DNA of 32,252 bases from the NCBI GenBank assembly GCA_934095825.1, contig CAKOKQ010000015.1, positions 1-32,252 of the forward strand, read 5' to 3'. The stretch comes from an uncultured Bacilli bacterium. Its GTDB lineage: Bacteria; Bacillota_I; Bacilli_A; RF39; UBA660. Both the position numbers and the translations under genes were made by a program. Positions 25,908 to 32,252 of the stretch are shown piece by piece. The notes beneath the pieces are model-generated. The model was not told the origin of the DNA and did not search any database. It was given only the letters and a program-made list of their open reading frames with translations. Each line of letters starts with the position of its first letter. The stretch's first letter is position 1.

Positions 25908-26147
25908 CAGGATGAATTTATAAATCTATAAATAATAAACATTACTTATATAAAGTGTTTATTATTTTTTTAAGTACTTATTGCATCAATATCAGTTAAT
26001 TCAATTATTACTTCATCAATACACTCTAAATTATTAAGCTAAAATTTTTATAACTTTAGATGTTCTAGGTATAATTTTAATATAATCTTATTAAAAGTAT
26101 GTATTATAAAGAGTACTGTTTTTTGAAAGTTTTAGGGATTTATCCTG
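25908..26147 (+). mobile_element. MITE-like element A (240 bp)
   Basis: It begins CAGGATGAAT and ends ATTTATCCTG, imperfect terminal inverted repeats. It aligns along its whole length in the same orientation with element B at 28155-28367: the inner block TATAAAGTGTT.ATTATTTTTT and the outer block TATAATCTTAT.AAAAGTATG are nearly unchanged. It contains no gene. Its left part doubles as the ftsK terminator. A and B flank the restriction-modification pair. No clear target duplication is seen. Confidence 0.65.
25930..25971 (+). terminator. Terminator after ftsK, inside element A
   Basis: A 14-bp stem (25930-25943 with 25954-25967, one G-U pair) with a 10-base loop and seven T residues at the end. 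Confidence 0.75.
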
Positions 26148-26185
26148 GTAAAATGGTTGCAAATTTACTAGTTTTGTTCAAAATA

Positions 26186-26194
26186 TGTTATAAT
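26186..26194 (+). promoter_or_regulatory. Extended -10 promoter for the HNH gene
   Basis: TGTTATAAT, 19 bases before the ATG at 26214, lies just outside element A. AAAGG at about 26202 is the ribosome site. Confidence 0.6.
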
Positions 26195-26213
26195 CATAAG
26201 AGAAAGGCAAAAT

Positions 26214-26951
26214 ATGATTAGTGATATAGAATTAAAAAAATATTATGAGGAAATAAAAGTTAATTGGGAAAAATATTTAAAAAAAGATAGTGTGAAAATG
26301 CCTAATTTATCATCAGGTGGAAAATATACCATTAATTCATTGGTACTTACATATTTATACTCAAAACTAGGTCAAATAGTTTCCAAGCAGGAACTAACTG
26401 GATTTTTAAAATCAATGGGGATAGAAAGCAATGATGTTCAACAAGCCAGACATTTAGCACAACAATCTGGATGGTATATTTTATCAGGAACAAGGGGAGA
26501 TAGTGAATGTAAAAAATTAGGGATTGCTCCTGGAGAGTATATGTTAAAAACAATTAAAGAGCCATACCCATCTTATAAGCAATTAAAAAGAACCGAATCA
26601 TTAAATGCTGGGTGCTGGGATGAATTAAAATCTATGTATAATTATAGATGTGCGACTTGTGGTTCAAAAGAAGGAGAAAAAAATTTTTTATATCCTGCAT
26701 CTATAACTACCTTACAACAGGGTCATAAAGATCCGAGCAAGCCATTAACGATTGATAATACAATACCCCAATGTCCATTTTGCAATAGGGCAAGTAGAAA
26801 CTATTTTGTATTTGATAATAAAGGAAGAGTAGAGAAAATAAATGATCCCCAATTTGTTTTGAGATCAAGTAAAGATATACAAAAAGAAATGTTAAAATTA
26901 TTGATTGATAACAATTATGAGTTTGCAATAAATTATATTGAAAATAAATAG
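26214..26951 (+). CDS. HNH endonuclease, probable restriction enzyme
   Basis: The 245-residue protein ends in an HNH nuclease domain: zinc cysteines C146-x2-C149 (CATCG), H171 (QQGHKDP), N182 (TIDNTIPQ), and C187-x2-C190 followed by N191 (CPFCNRASRNYF). The N-terminal 130 residues are probably a DNA-reading part; they include a helix-turn-helix-like segment (VSKQELTGFLKSMGIESNDVQQARHLAQ). The gene faces a complete C5-cytosine methyltransferase gene with 13 bases between them, the usual layout of a type II restriction-modification pair. Both should recognise the same sequence, which cannot be read from here. The start follows AAAGG and an extended -10 promoter. The reading frame is intact. Confidence 0.8.
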   Translation: MISDIELKKYYEEIKVNWEKYLKKDSVKMPNLSSGGKYTINSLVLTYLYSKLGQIVSKQELTGFLKSMGIESNDVQQARHLAQQSGWYILSGTRGDSECKKLGIAPGEYMLKTIKEPYPSYKQLKRTESLNAGCWDELKSMYNYRCATCGSKEGEKNFLYPASITTLQQGHKDPSKPLTIDNTIPQCPFCNRASRNYFVFDNKGRVEKINDPQFVLRSSKDIQKEMLKLLIDNNYEFAINYIENK

Positions 26952-26957
26952 AAAAAG

Positions 26958-26986
26958 AGAAATGCTATTCTTCTAGCATTTCTTTT
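26958..26986. terminator. Bidirectional terminator between the nuclease and methyltransferase genes
   Basis: AGAAATGCTA (26958-26967) pairs perfectly with TAGCATTTCT (26974-26983) with a 6-base loop, A residues on one side and T residues on the other. It overlaps the last codons of the methyltransferase. Confidence 0.75.
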
Positions 26987-28068
26987 ATTGTATTTCCTAT
27001 TTTTTCACCAAGAATCGGTGGAACAGAATTTCCAATTTGGATATGGATATCAGTTTTTGAACCTAGGAATTTGTAATTGTCAGGATAACTTTGAATTCTA
27101 GCGGCTTCTCTGGCAGTAAGTCCTCTATTAAGATAGGGATGAATGCATCTAGAAGAAGATATACATGCAAAATTTCTTGTTATGGTCATACCAGGCTCAT
27201 TGGGATTTAGTCTTGCATAAGTATTACCATATCCAGAAGTAGGCATAAATTCTTTAGGCATAATATCTTGTACATCCCAAGCACTTTTACCTGTGGGGAT
27301 GTATTTCATCATATTTTTGGCTTTTTCATTGTGAGTTGGTGGTTTATGATTTATTAATTCTGTAGCACCATTTCTAATTTTTTCTTGGTATTTATTTTGT
27401 GGCTTTTTTGCATACTTTGTTATTTCCTCAGTATCACTTTGAGGCAAGTCACCAATCGCATCCCATAGAGTTAGTGCTTTCTCATAACCAGCCTCACCAG
27501 TTAAAGAATGAGTCTTTTTTGGATACCTTATTTTTTTATCAGTTCTTGTACCTATAAAAATTATTCTTTCTCTTTGTTGCGGTACTCCATATTCAGCAGC
27601 GTTTAATAATCTATATTCAAGTTTGTATCCAATTTCCTGGAAAGAACTTAAAATGTTTTCTAATACTTTCCCACCTTCCATACTAAGAATACCTGAGACA
27701 TTTTCCATAACAAAAAATTTGGGCCTAATTTCATTAACTATTCTAACATATTCTTTAAATAATTTGTTTCTTGGATCATCGATAAATCTTTTACCTAATG
27801 TAGAGAACCCTTGACATGGTGGACCACCTATAATTACATCTACATCACTTTTTGAATATCCTGTTCCTTCTAATAATTCATCTCCAGTAAGTTGAGCAAT
27901 GTCTTTTACAATATATTTGACACTAGGATGATTTGCAACATATGTTTTACCGGCAGGTTCCCAGACATCATTAGCACTAATTATATTGAAACCAGCGTTA
28001 CTAAATCCTGTTCCCAATCCACCTGAACCAGCGAATAATTCAACACAATTAAATTGTTTCTTGTTCAT
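26965..28068 (-). CDS. DNA (cytosine-5) methyltransferase
   Basis: This 367-residue enzyme transfers a methyl group from S-adenosylmethionine to C5 of cytosine in its target site, protecting host DNA from the partner HNH nuclease. All standard motifs are visible: I (ELFAGSGGLG, near 10-19), IV with catalytic C85 (GGPPCQGFS), VI (ENVSG, 122-126), VIII (QQRERIIFIG, 164-173), IX (GLTAREAARIQSYPD) and X (QIGNSVPP). The target-recognition part (about 230-320) decides specificity. The start at 28068 has GAGGAAGG ahead. An in-frame ATG at 28095 with GGGTGAT is also possible; one at 28128 lies upstream of the likely -10 and is unlikely. Confidence 0.93.
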   Translation of the reverse strand: MNKKQFNCVELFAGSGGLGTGFSNAGFNIISANDVWEPAGKTYVANHPSVKYIVKDIAQLTGDELLEGTGYSKSDVDVIIGGPPCQGFSTLGKRFIDDPRNKLFKEYVRIVNEIRPKFFVMENVSGILSMEGGKVLENILSSFQEIGYKLEYRLLNAAEYGVPQQRERIIFIGTRTDKKIRYPKKTHSLTGEAGYEKALTLWDAIGDLPQSDTEEITKYAKKPQNKYQEKIRNGATELINHKPPTHNEKAKNMMKYIPTGKSAWDVQDIMPKEFMPTSGYGNTYARLNPNEPGMTITRNFACISSSRCIHPYLNRGLTAREAARIQSYPDNYKFLGSKTDIHIQIGNSVPPILGEKIGNTIKEMLEE

Positions 28069-28118
28069 AATTTTACCTTCCTCGTTTTTTGTCATGATGT
28101 AAGTATCACCCGGTATAC

Positions 28119-28124
28119 ATTGTA
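28119..28124 (-). promoter_or_regulatory. Likely -10 element for the methyltransferase
   Basis: TACAAT on the minus strand, inside a partly palindromic stretch, GGTACAATGTATACC, that could also be an operator. It supports a start at 28095 or 28068. Confidence 0.35.
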
Positions 28125-28154
28125 CCAAATTTCTAATAAAAAGTCTTCTCTTCG

Positions 28155-28367
28155 CAGGATAAATTCATAAAATCGCAAATACTAGGGATTACTCATATAA
28201 AGTGTTAATTATTTTTTCTATTTCATTACCAAAACCCATACTTATTACGAATCTTATTGAATTCATACTTAACTTTGATTGCTCTTTAAACAACTTCAAT
28301 ATAATCTTATCAAAAGTATGGGCTATAAAGCAATGCCGTTTTTTTGCAATTTTATGAATTTATCCTG
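28155..28367 (+). mobile_element. MITE-like element B (213 bp)
   Basis: The ends are a 25-bp inverted repeat with one mismatch (left CAGGATAAATTCATAAAAT.GCAAA; the right end is its complement). Inside, CCCATACTT and AAGTATGGG form another inverted pair, so most of the element could fold into one long hairpin. It is homologous to element A in the same orientation and carries no gene. A plausible non-autonomous transposable element, or a structured repeat. Confidence 0.7.
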
Positions 28368-28405
28368 AATGTTTTGATATACTACTTCACAATCTTAAGA
28401 TAGTA

Positions 28406-28483
28406 GTGTATATTGATTATAAAGATGCTTTAGAAGGGAAAATCATTTATCTACTTAAAGATAATGATGGTAATGATCAATGA
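28406..28483 (+). pseudogene. Short open frame overlapping the acetyltransferase start
   Basis: A 25-codon frame from GTG (VYIDYKDALEGKIIYLLKDN) ends by overlapping the ATG of the next gene (ATGA). It has no good ribosome site. It reads like the tail of a larger gene whose front has been lost beside element B, or a short coupled leader. Confidence 0.3.
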
Positions 28484-28920
28484 ATTATGAATTAGTAAAA
28501 TCTTCTAATAAAGATATAGATAGATTAGTTGAATATAAAAAAAAGACTGTTTACGAGTATGCTAAAGATTTAGCAAGAGAAGATACTGATAGGATAAATA
28601 ATTATATAATAAAGGAAATTCCTGATTTAATTAATGATTACTATAATATAGTAGTTAATAGCAAAATTGTAGGGTGTTTATTATTAACTAGAAAAGATAA
28701 TGTTAATTTGTTGGATGAAATTTATATTGAAAAAGATTATCGCAATAAGAAAATTGGTACAAGCATAATAAAAGATATTTTAAAAAACAATGATAATGTT
28801 TACTTATGGGTGTACAAAGATAATAAAAAGGCTATATCTTTATATGAAAGAATGGGATTTAACATTTGCAAAAGTACTGATACCAGATATTATATGGGTT
28901 TTAAGAAAAAGTGTGATTAA
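28480..28920 (+). CDS. GNAT family N-acetyltransferase
   Basis: This 146-residue protein has the GNAT fold, which moves an acetyl group from acetyl-CoA to an amine. Visible parts are beta-4 (LLDEIYIEKDYRNKKIGTSII, about 85-105), including the acetyl-CoA loop RNKKIG, and the motif B segment KAISLYERMGF (about 122-132). The substrate cannot be told from the sequence; RimI-like or small-molecule substrates are both possible. The ribosome site is weak, and the start overlaps the stop of a short upstream frame (ATGA), which suggests coupling or a degraded upstream gene. TGATATACT at about 28375-28383 could serve as an extended -10. Confidence 0.8.
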   Translation: MNYELVKSSNKDIDRLVEYKKKTVYEYAKDLAREDTDRINNYIIKEIPDLINDYYNIVVNSKIVGCLLLTRKDNVNLLDEIYIEKDYRNKKIGTSIIKDILKNNDNVYLWVYKDNKKAISLYERMGFNICKSTDTRYYMGFKKKCD

Positions 28921-29084
28921 GAAAAAAATTATTAGAAAATGGTCAGTCTTGGTCAGATATGTGGTTAGAGTTTGGGCAGAGAAAGTATCCGTACGATAAA
29001 AATTTTCTAGCTGTATCGGAGTATGCCAAAAATAATTATATTGAGGAAGAAATTACGAAAAAATTAATAAAGAAAGATAAATAA
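28917..29084 (+). pseudogene. Remnant of a gene 3' end
   Basis: An open stretch without a start codon or ribosome site gives a protein-like sequence (LLENGQSWSDMWLEFGQRKY, then PYDKNFLAVSEYAKNNYIEE) and ends at TAA at 29082. Its start runs into the end of the acetyltransferase gene in another frame. The composition is that of a real protein, so this is probably the tail of a gene lost by deletion. The family was not identified. Confidence 0.4.
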
Positions 29085-29090
29085 GAACTG

Positions 29091-29120
29091 AGATAGATTT
29101 ATAATGAGTCTATCTTTTTT
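29091..29120 (+). terminator. Terminator after the gene remnant
   Basis: AGATAGA (29091-29097) pairs with TCTATCT (29109-29115), followed by a T run. Confidence 0.7.
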
Positions 29121-29175
29121 TAAGTTTAAAAATAAAGAAACTATAGGAAAATTAAATGACTTTTAAAGTAGGGTA

Positions 29176-29324
29176 TGATATAATTTTTAACAGATTTAAG
29201 GAATATTAGAAATAAAAATTATTAAAGATTAGGGGGGATTCTAACTTATAATAAATTGGAATTTTAGATAATAGGAATGATAAAAAGGGCAACAACTTGT
29301 TGTCAAATTACCATTAGTTATAAT
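29176..29324 (+). promoter_or_regulatory. Upstream region of dinD: two promoter candidates and a palindrome
   Basis: TGATATAAT (29176-29184) is an extended -10 far from the gene. Closer, TTGTTG (29297-29302) and TATAAT (29319-29324) are spaced by 16 bases. The palindrome CAACAACTTGTTG (29290-29302) overlaps this -35, where a repressor would sit. It does not match the Gram-positive LexA site (GAAC-N4-GTTC). Between them is a run of G residues at about 29232-29237, with no gene. Confidence 0.45.
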
Positions 29325-29359
29325 TTTACTACTAATTAAAAAAATTAAAGGAGAATAGC

Positions 29360-30215
29360 ATGAAGATGATTGAAAATGAATATACTAATAGTATTTTTGA
29401 AAATATAAAACATATGGATGCTTATGGAAATGAATATTGGTATGCTAGGGAATTACAAAAAGTTTTAGAATATAAAGATTGGAGAAATTTCTTAAAAGTA
29501 ATAGATAAAGCGGTTTTATCGGCAAATAACAGTGTTTCCAACAAGGAAGATTGGGTTGTTGAGGTTAACAAGCCAATAAAAACTGGTAAAGGAAAAAAAG
29601 AGATTATTAAAGATTATAAACTATCAAGATATATATGTTATTTAATAGTGCAAAATGCCGATCCAAGTAAGACAGTTGTTGCTTTAGGACAAACTTATTT
29701 TGCAATCCAAACAAGAAAACAAGAGATAACAGAACTTAGAATATGACTTGTTATCAGATGATGAAAAAAGATTTTATCAAAGAAAGTTAACAAGACAAGG
29801 TAATTATACTTTACAAAGAGTTGCATCGAAAGCCGGCGTTAAAAATATGGCTGAGTTTCATAATGCAGGATATAAAGGCTTATATAATGGGGAAACCGCT
29901 GATGATATATTTAAAAGAAAAAAATTAAGATATAGAGAAGATATTTTAGATAATATGAACGAAGATGAGTTAGTTGCTAATTTATTTAGAATAAATCAAA
30001 CAAAGCAAAAACTTATAAGGGATAATGTAAAAGGTGAAAAAGAAGCAAAAGATGTTCATTATGAGGTTGGCAAAAAGGTAAGAAAGGCCATTGCGGATAT
30101 CGGAGGTATGATGCCAGAAGATATGCCAACACCTGAAAAGAGTTTAAAAGAACTTGAAAAAGAAAAGAAAAAATTAGAAATAAAAGAACAAAAGATGCTT
30201 GAGAAAACCAAATAA
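29360..30215 (+). pseudogene. dinD: DinD-like DNA damage-inducible protein, broken by one frameshift
   Basis: The first frame (29360-29746, 128 residues) ends after YFAIQTRKQEITELRI; the rest continues in the +1 frame from about 29734 (EYDLLSDDEKRFYQRKL) to TAA at 30213. Removing one A near 29732 would join them into a protein of about 284 residues, close to E. coli DinD (274). DinD-type motifs include WYARELQKVLEY, LSRYICYLIVQNADPSK, GQTYFAIQTRKQE, HNAGYKGLYNG, ANLFRINQT, VGKKVRKAI and GGMMPEDMPTPEKSL. In E. coli DinD inhibits RecA filaments after damage. The second half keeps its coding quality, so the break is recent, an assembly error or, less likely, programmed. Confidence 0.82.
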
Positions 30216-30278
30216 AATAGTAAGTTGCATAGGGTGTAAAACTATTCACACTATCCCAAAATTTTAAGGAGAAAACTT
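30216..30278. other. Short spacer between dinD and the decayed rhuM-like gene
   Basis: No gene seen. AAGGAG at about 30266 is the old ribosome site of the decayed gene that follows. Confidence 0.5.
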
Positions 30279-30674
30279 ATGGAGGAAAATAATTTGATTA
30301 TATAAAAATAGTAATGATGATATTATTGCAGATGCTATTTATAAAGATGAAACATTATGGTTATCGCAAAAAGGAATGTCTAAGGTTTTTGAATGTTCTA
30401 CTGATAATATAGGCTTACATTTAAAACATATATTTGAAGATAATGAGTAGTTAGAAAATCAGTTACCGAGAAATGCTCGTTAACTGCCGATGACGGAAAA
30501 AACTATAGTACAACTATTTATAGTTTAGATGCAATAATTGCCGTTGGATATAGAATCAATTCTAAAAAAGTCGCCGAATTTAGAATATTGGCAATAAAAA
30601 TTTTAAAAGAATACAAGACCAAAGGTTTTGCTTTAGATGATGAACGCTTTAAATATAATTGTAAAATTATTTGA
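30279..30674 (+). pseudogene. Decayed RhuM-like gene (N-terminal part)
   Basis: The ATG at 30279, with AAGGAG ahead, starts MEENNLII and meets a stop. One frame change near 30300 restores IYKDETLWLSQKGMSKVFEC, which stops at TAG at 30448. After a second frame change the sequence continues TADDGKNYSTTIYSLDAIIA, VGYRINSKKVAEFRILAIKI, LKEYKTKGFALDDERFK. This matches residues about 25-145 of the intact RhuM-like protein at 30940 (ETLWMTQKAMAELFDV, YNLDAIISVGYRVNS). The remaining C-terminal half is missing. It has at least two frameshifts, one stop and a truncation, so it cannot make a RhuM protein. Confidence 0.8.
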
Positions 30675-30939
30675 AATAGAAAAGAATATAATAATAACCC
30701 CCATTAATAATAGATTTAGTGGTAGTGAACTTGATGGAAACTAATACCGTCGGAAAAATCGACCTTGTTAATTTTAAAAAATATAATTTTGATATAATCT
30801 TTGAAAAGACAAATAATAAATTTTAAAATATTTGGAGGTAAAAAATGATTAAACAAGAATTTGCTGAAAAATGGATATATAAATAAAAAAAATACTAACT
30901 CATGTAAGACTAAGATTTTGAATATAGGAGATGATAAAA
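30675..30939 (+). promoter_or_regulatory. Region before the intact rhuM-like gene: promoter and tiny leader frame
   Basis: The extended -10 TGATATAAT lies at 30790-30798. At 30845-30886 a 13-codon frame (MIKQEFAEKWIYK) has an excellent ribosome site (GGAGG, 6 bases before its ATG), followed by the rhuM-like gene 53 bases later. It could be a leader peptide or the start of a lost gene. No other gene is seen here. Confidence 0.45.
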
Positions 30940-31977
30940 ATGGCAAAAGATTTAATGATTAGAAGTAGTACTGAAGAATTTATAACATTCAAACTTCAAG
31001 AAAAAGATAAAGGTATTCAAGTTAGATATGAAAATGAGACTTTATGGATGACGCAAAAAGCTATGGCAGAATTATTTGATGTTGAACAACCTGCAATAGC
31101 AAAGCATCTTATAAATATATATAATGAAAAGGAGTTAAACAAGGATTCAACTTATTCCAAAATGGAATTAGTTCAAAAAGAAGGAAATAGAAGTGTTAAG
31201 AGAAATGTTGAATTTTATAATTTAGATGCCATAATATCAGTTGGATATAGAGTGAATTCATTAAGAGCAACACAATTTAGAAGATGGGCGACAAATATAC
31301 TTAAAACATTCACAATTCAAGGATATGTATTAGATAAAGAAAGAATGAAAAATGGTTCATTTATTGATAAAGATTATTTTGAAAAGTTATTAGAAGAAAT
31401 CCGAGAAATAAGATTATCAGAAAGAAGATTTTACCAAAAAGTAACTGATATTTATGCAACAAGTATGGATTATGACAAAAAATCTCCTACAACAATTAAA
31501 TTTTTTAAAAAAGTTCAAAATAAAATGCATTATGCGGTATCTAAACAAACGACAGCGGAAATTATATATAATAGAGCAAATTCCGAAAAAGAACATATGG
31601 GTCTTACTTCTTGGAAAAATTCGCCAAAGGGAAAAATATTAGAGACGGATGTTGTTATAGCTAAAAATTATTTATCTAAAGAAGAATTAGAAAGTTTAGA
31701 ATTAATAGTATCAGCGTTTTTAGATTTAGCAGAAAATAGGGCAAAAAGACACATTCCAATGACTATGGAAGATTGGTCTGCAAGAATAGATAAATTTTTA
31801 CTTGGAGATGATTTAGATATATTAAAAGATGCTGGAAAAATATCACATGAAATAGCCTGCGATAAAGCCTTAACTGAATTTGAAAAGTATAGAATAAAGC
31901 AAGACAAATTATATGAATCAGATTTTGATAATTTTTTAGATGATGCAAGAATGATAGAAAATGGAAGTGATAAATAA
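30940..31977 (+). CDS. rhuM: RhuM family protein
   Basis: The start at 30940 is chosen because AGGAG lies 9 bases ahead; an ATG at 30931 touches that ribosome site. The 345-residue protein has the RhuM features: a DNA-binding-like N-terminus (VRYENETLWMTQKAMAELFDVEQPAIAKHL), then YNLDAIISVGYRVNS, FRRWATNILKTFTIQGYVLD and a helical C-terminus (IYATSMDYDKKSPTTIKFFK, KNYLSKEELESLELIVSAFLDLAENRAKR). RhuM, named from a Salmonella pathogenicity island, is widespread in mobile islands near restriction and toxin genes; its biochemical role is not well known. Here it follows a decayed relative and ends in a coupled tiny gene. Confidence 0.85.
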   Translation: MAKDLMIRSSTEEFITFKLQEKDKGIQVRYENETLWMTQKAMAELFDVEQPAIAKHLINIYNEKELNKDSTYSKMELVQKEGNRSVKRNVEFYNLDAIISVGYRVNSLRATQFRRWATNILKTFTIQGYVLDKERMKNGSFIDKDYFEKLLEEIREIRLSERRFYQKVTDIYATSMDYDKKSPTTIKFFKKVQNKMHYAVSKQTTAEIIYNRANSEKEHMGLTSWKNSPKGKILETDVVIAKNYLSKEELESLELIVSAFLDLAENRAKRHIPMTMEDWSARIDKFLLGDDLDILKDAGKISHEIACDKALTEFEKYRIKQDKLYESDFDNFLDDARMIENGSDK

Positions 31978-32066
31978 TGGATATGTATCAAAAAAGAGAA
32001 ATGAGAAAAAATAAAAAAATGAATGAAGATAAAAAAAGTTTGCCATCTACGAGTATCAATTGGTAA
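31977..32066 (+). CDS. Small basic protein (29 residues) coupled to rhuM
   Basis: The ATG overlaps the rhuM stop (TAATG), so translation should be coupled. The product is lysine-rich and polar (MDMYQKREMRKNKKMNEDKK, then SLPSTSINW). No family recognised. It could be a real small accessory gene or a leftover; the exact overlap favours translation. Confidence 0.45.
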   Translation: MDMYQKREMRKNKKMNEDKKSLPSTSINW

Positions 32067-32220
32067 AGAACGACTTATATAAACTCTATTTAAAACTCTT
32101 ATTTTATAAGGCTTTTAATTAAATTTCTTTTTACAATTTTTAATAAAAAATTAACAAAAATTATAAGAAAAATTGGGTAAGAACTACTTAAAGAAACTTT
32201 TTTATAAGAAGGTGAATATT

Positions 32221-32252
32221 TTGAAGATAGAAGATTTAAGAAAAGATTATGA
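32221..32252 (+). CDS. Start of a gene cut by the window end
   Basis: AAGGTGA at 32209-32215 precedes a TTG that opens a frame (start-KIEDLRKDY) to the window end. Too short to identify. Confidence 0.35.
   Translation, partial: MKIEDLRKDY

Noticed and set aside
28128..28128. Longest possible start of the methyltransferase
   Set aside because: It lies upstream of the probable -10 element and adds residues not expected before motif I; 28095 or 28068 are better.
29360..30215. Programmed frameshift in dinD
   Set aside because: No slippery heptamer, downstream pseudoknot or internal ribosome-like stimulator at the break; a simple one-base change explains it.
31977..32066. N-terminus of an RbgA/YlqF-type GTPase, suggested by the ending SINW
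   Set aside because: The frame stops directly after INW and the next bases do not encode the PGHM motif in any frame.
1..32252. Mycoplasma-type code (TGA as tryptophan)
   Set aside because: Long proteins use TGG throughout, and TGA occurs only at frame ends or in remnants.

Overview
The window is very AT-rich, mostly tightly coded DNA from a low-GC Gram-positive bacterium. The evidence is strong AGGAGG-type ribosome sites, extended -10 promoters, a PrsA-like lipoprotein, RecX, an SpoIIIE/FtsK translocase and a YjcZ-like micro-protein. TGA behaves as a stop codon and tryptophan is TGG, so the code is the standard bacterial one. A relative of Bacilli/Mollicutes from an animal gut (uncultured Firmicutes) is a reasonable guess, but the taxonomy is inference. 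No rRNA, tRNA or CRISPR array was seen.

Layout. (1) 1-1.5 kb: a secreted or surface protein with a SipW/TasA-like N-terminus and a glycine-rich domain. (2) 1.6-3.0 kb: a protein made of five helicase-associated (HA) repeats with no helicase. (3) 3.2-5.8 kb: a long cytoplasmic coiled-coil protein with an acidic tail carrying repeated short motifs. (4) 6.0-15.7 kb: a four-gene operon of membrane-anchored and secreted proteins built around a 2449-residue, cysteine-containing protein with an intact M23 peptidase domain; this looks like an uncharacterised cell-surface apparatus. (5) 15.8-17.7 kb: recX and a convergent prsA-like foldase gene sharing a terminator. (6) 17.8-19.0 kb: an Rpn-family (PD-(D/E)XK) nuclease gene with a well-formed internal start for its C-terminal domain, plus a separate downstream gene for that same domain. 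(7) 19.0-19.6 kb: a gene-free region holding a repeated heptamer (TAGTCAA) bracketed by two mutually inverted copies of a 27-bp hairpin. (8) 19.6-23.2 kb: two more SipW-like surface proteins; the second is a near-repeat of the protein at the window start. (9) 23.3-25.9 kb: two micro-membrane-proteins and ftsK/spoIIIE.

(10) 25.9-32.2 kb is accessory DNA. An HNH endonuclease gene and a convergent C5-cytosine methyltransferase gene form a probable restriction-modification pair. Two related MITE-like elements (240 and 213 bp, same orientation, terminal inverted repeats CAGGATAAAT) flank this pair. After it come a GNAT acetyltransferase, gene remnants, a frameshifted dinD, a decayed rhuM-like gene and an intact rhuM-like gene.

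The best candidates for new biology are the Rpn large/small gene arrangement, the heptamer/hairpin region beside it, the MITE-flanked restriction-modification pair, the giant surface-protein operon, and the mosaic duplication of SipW/glycine-rich surface proteins.
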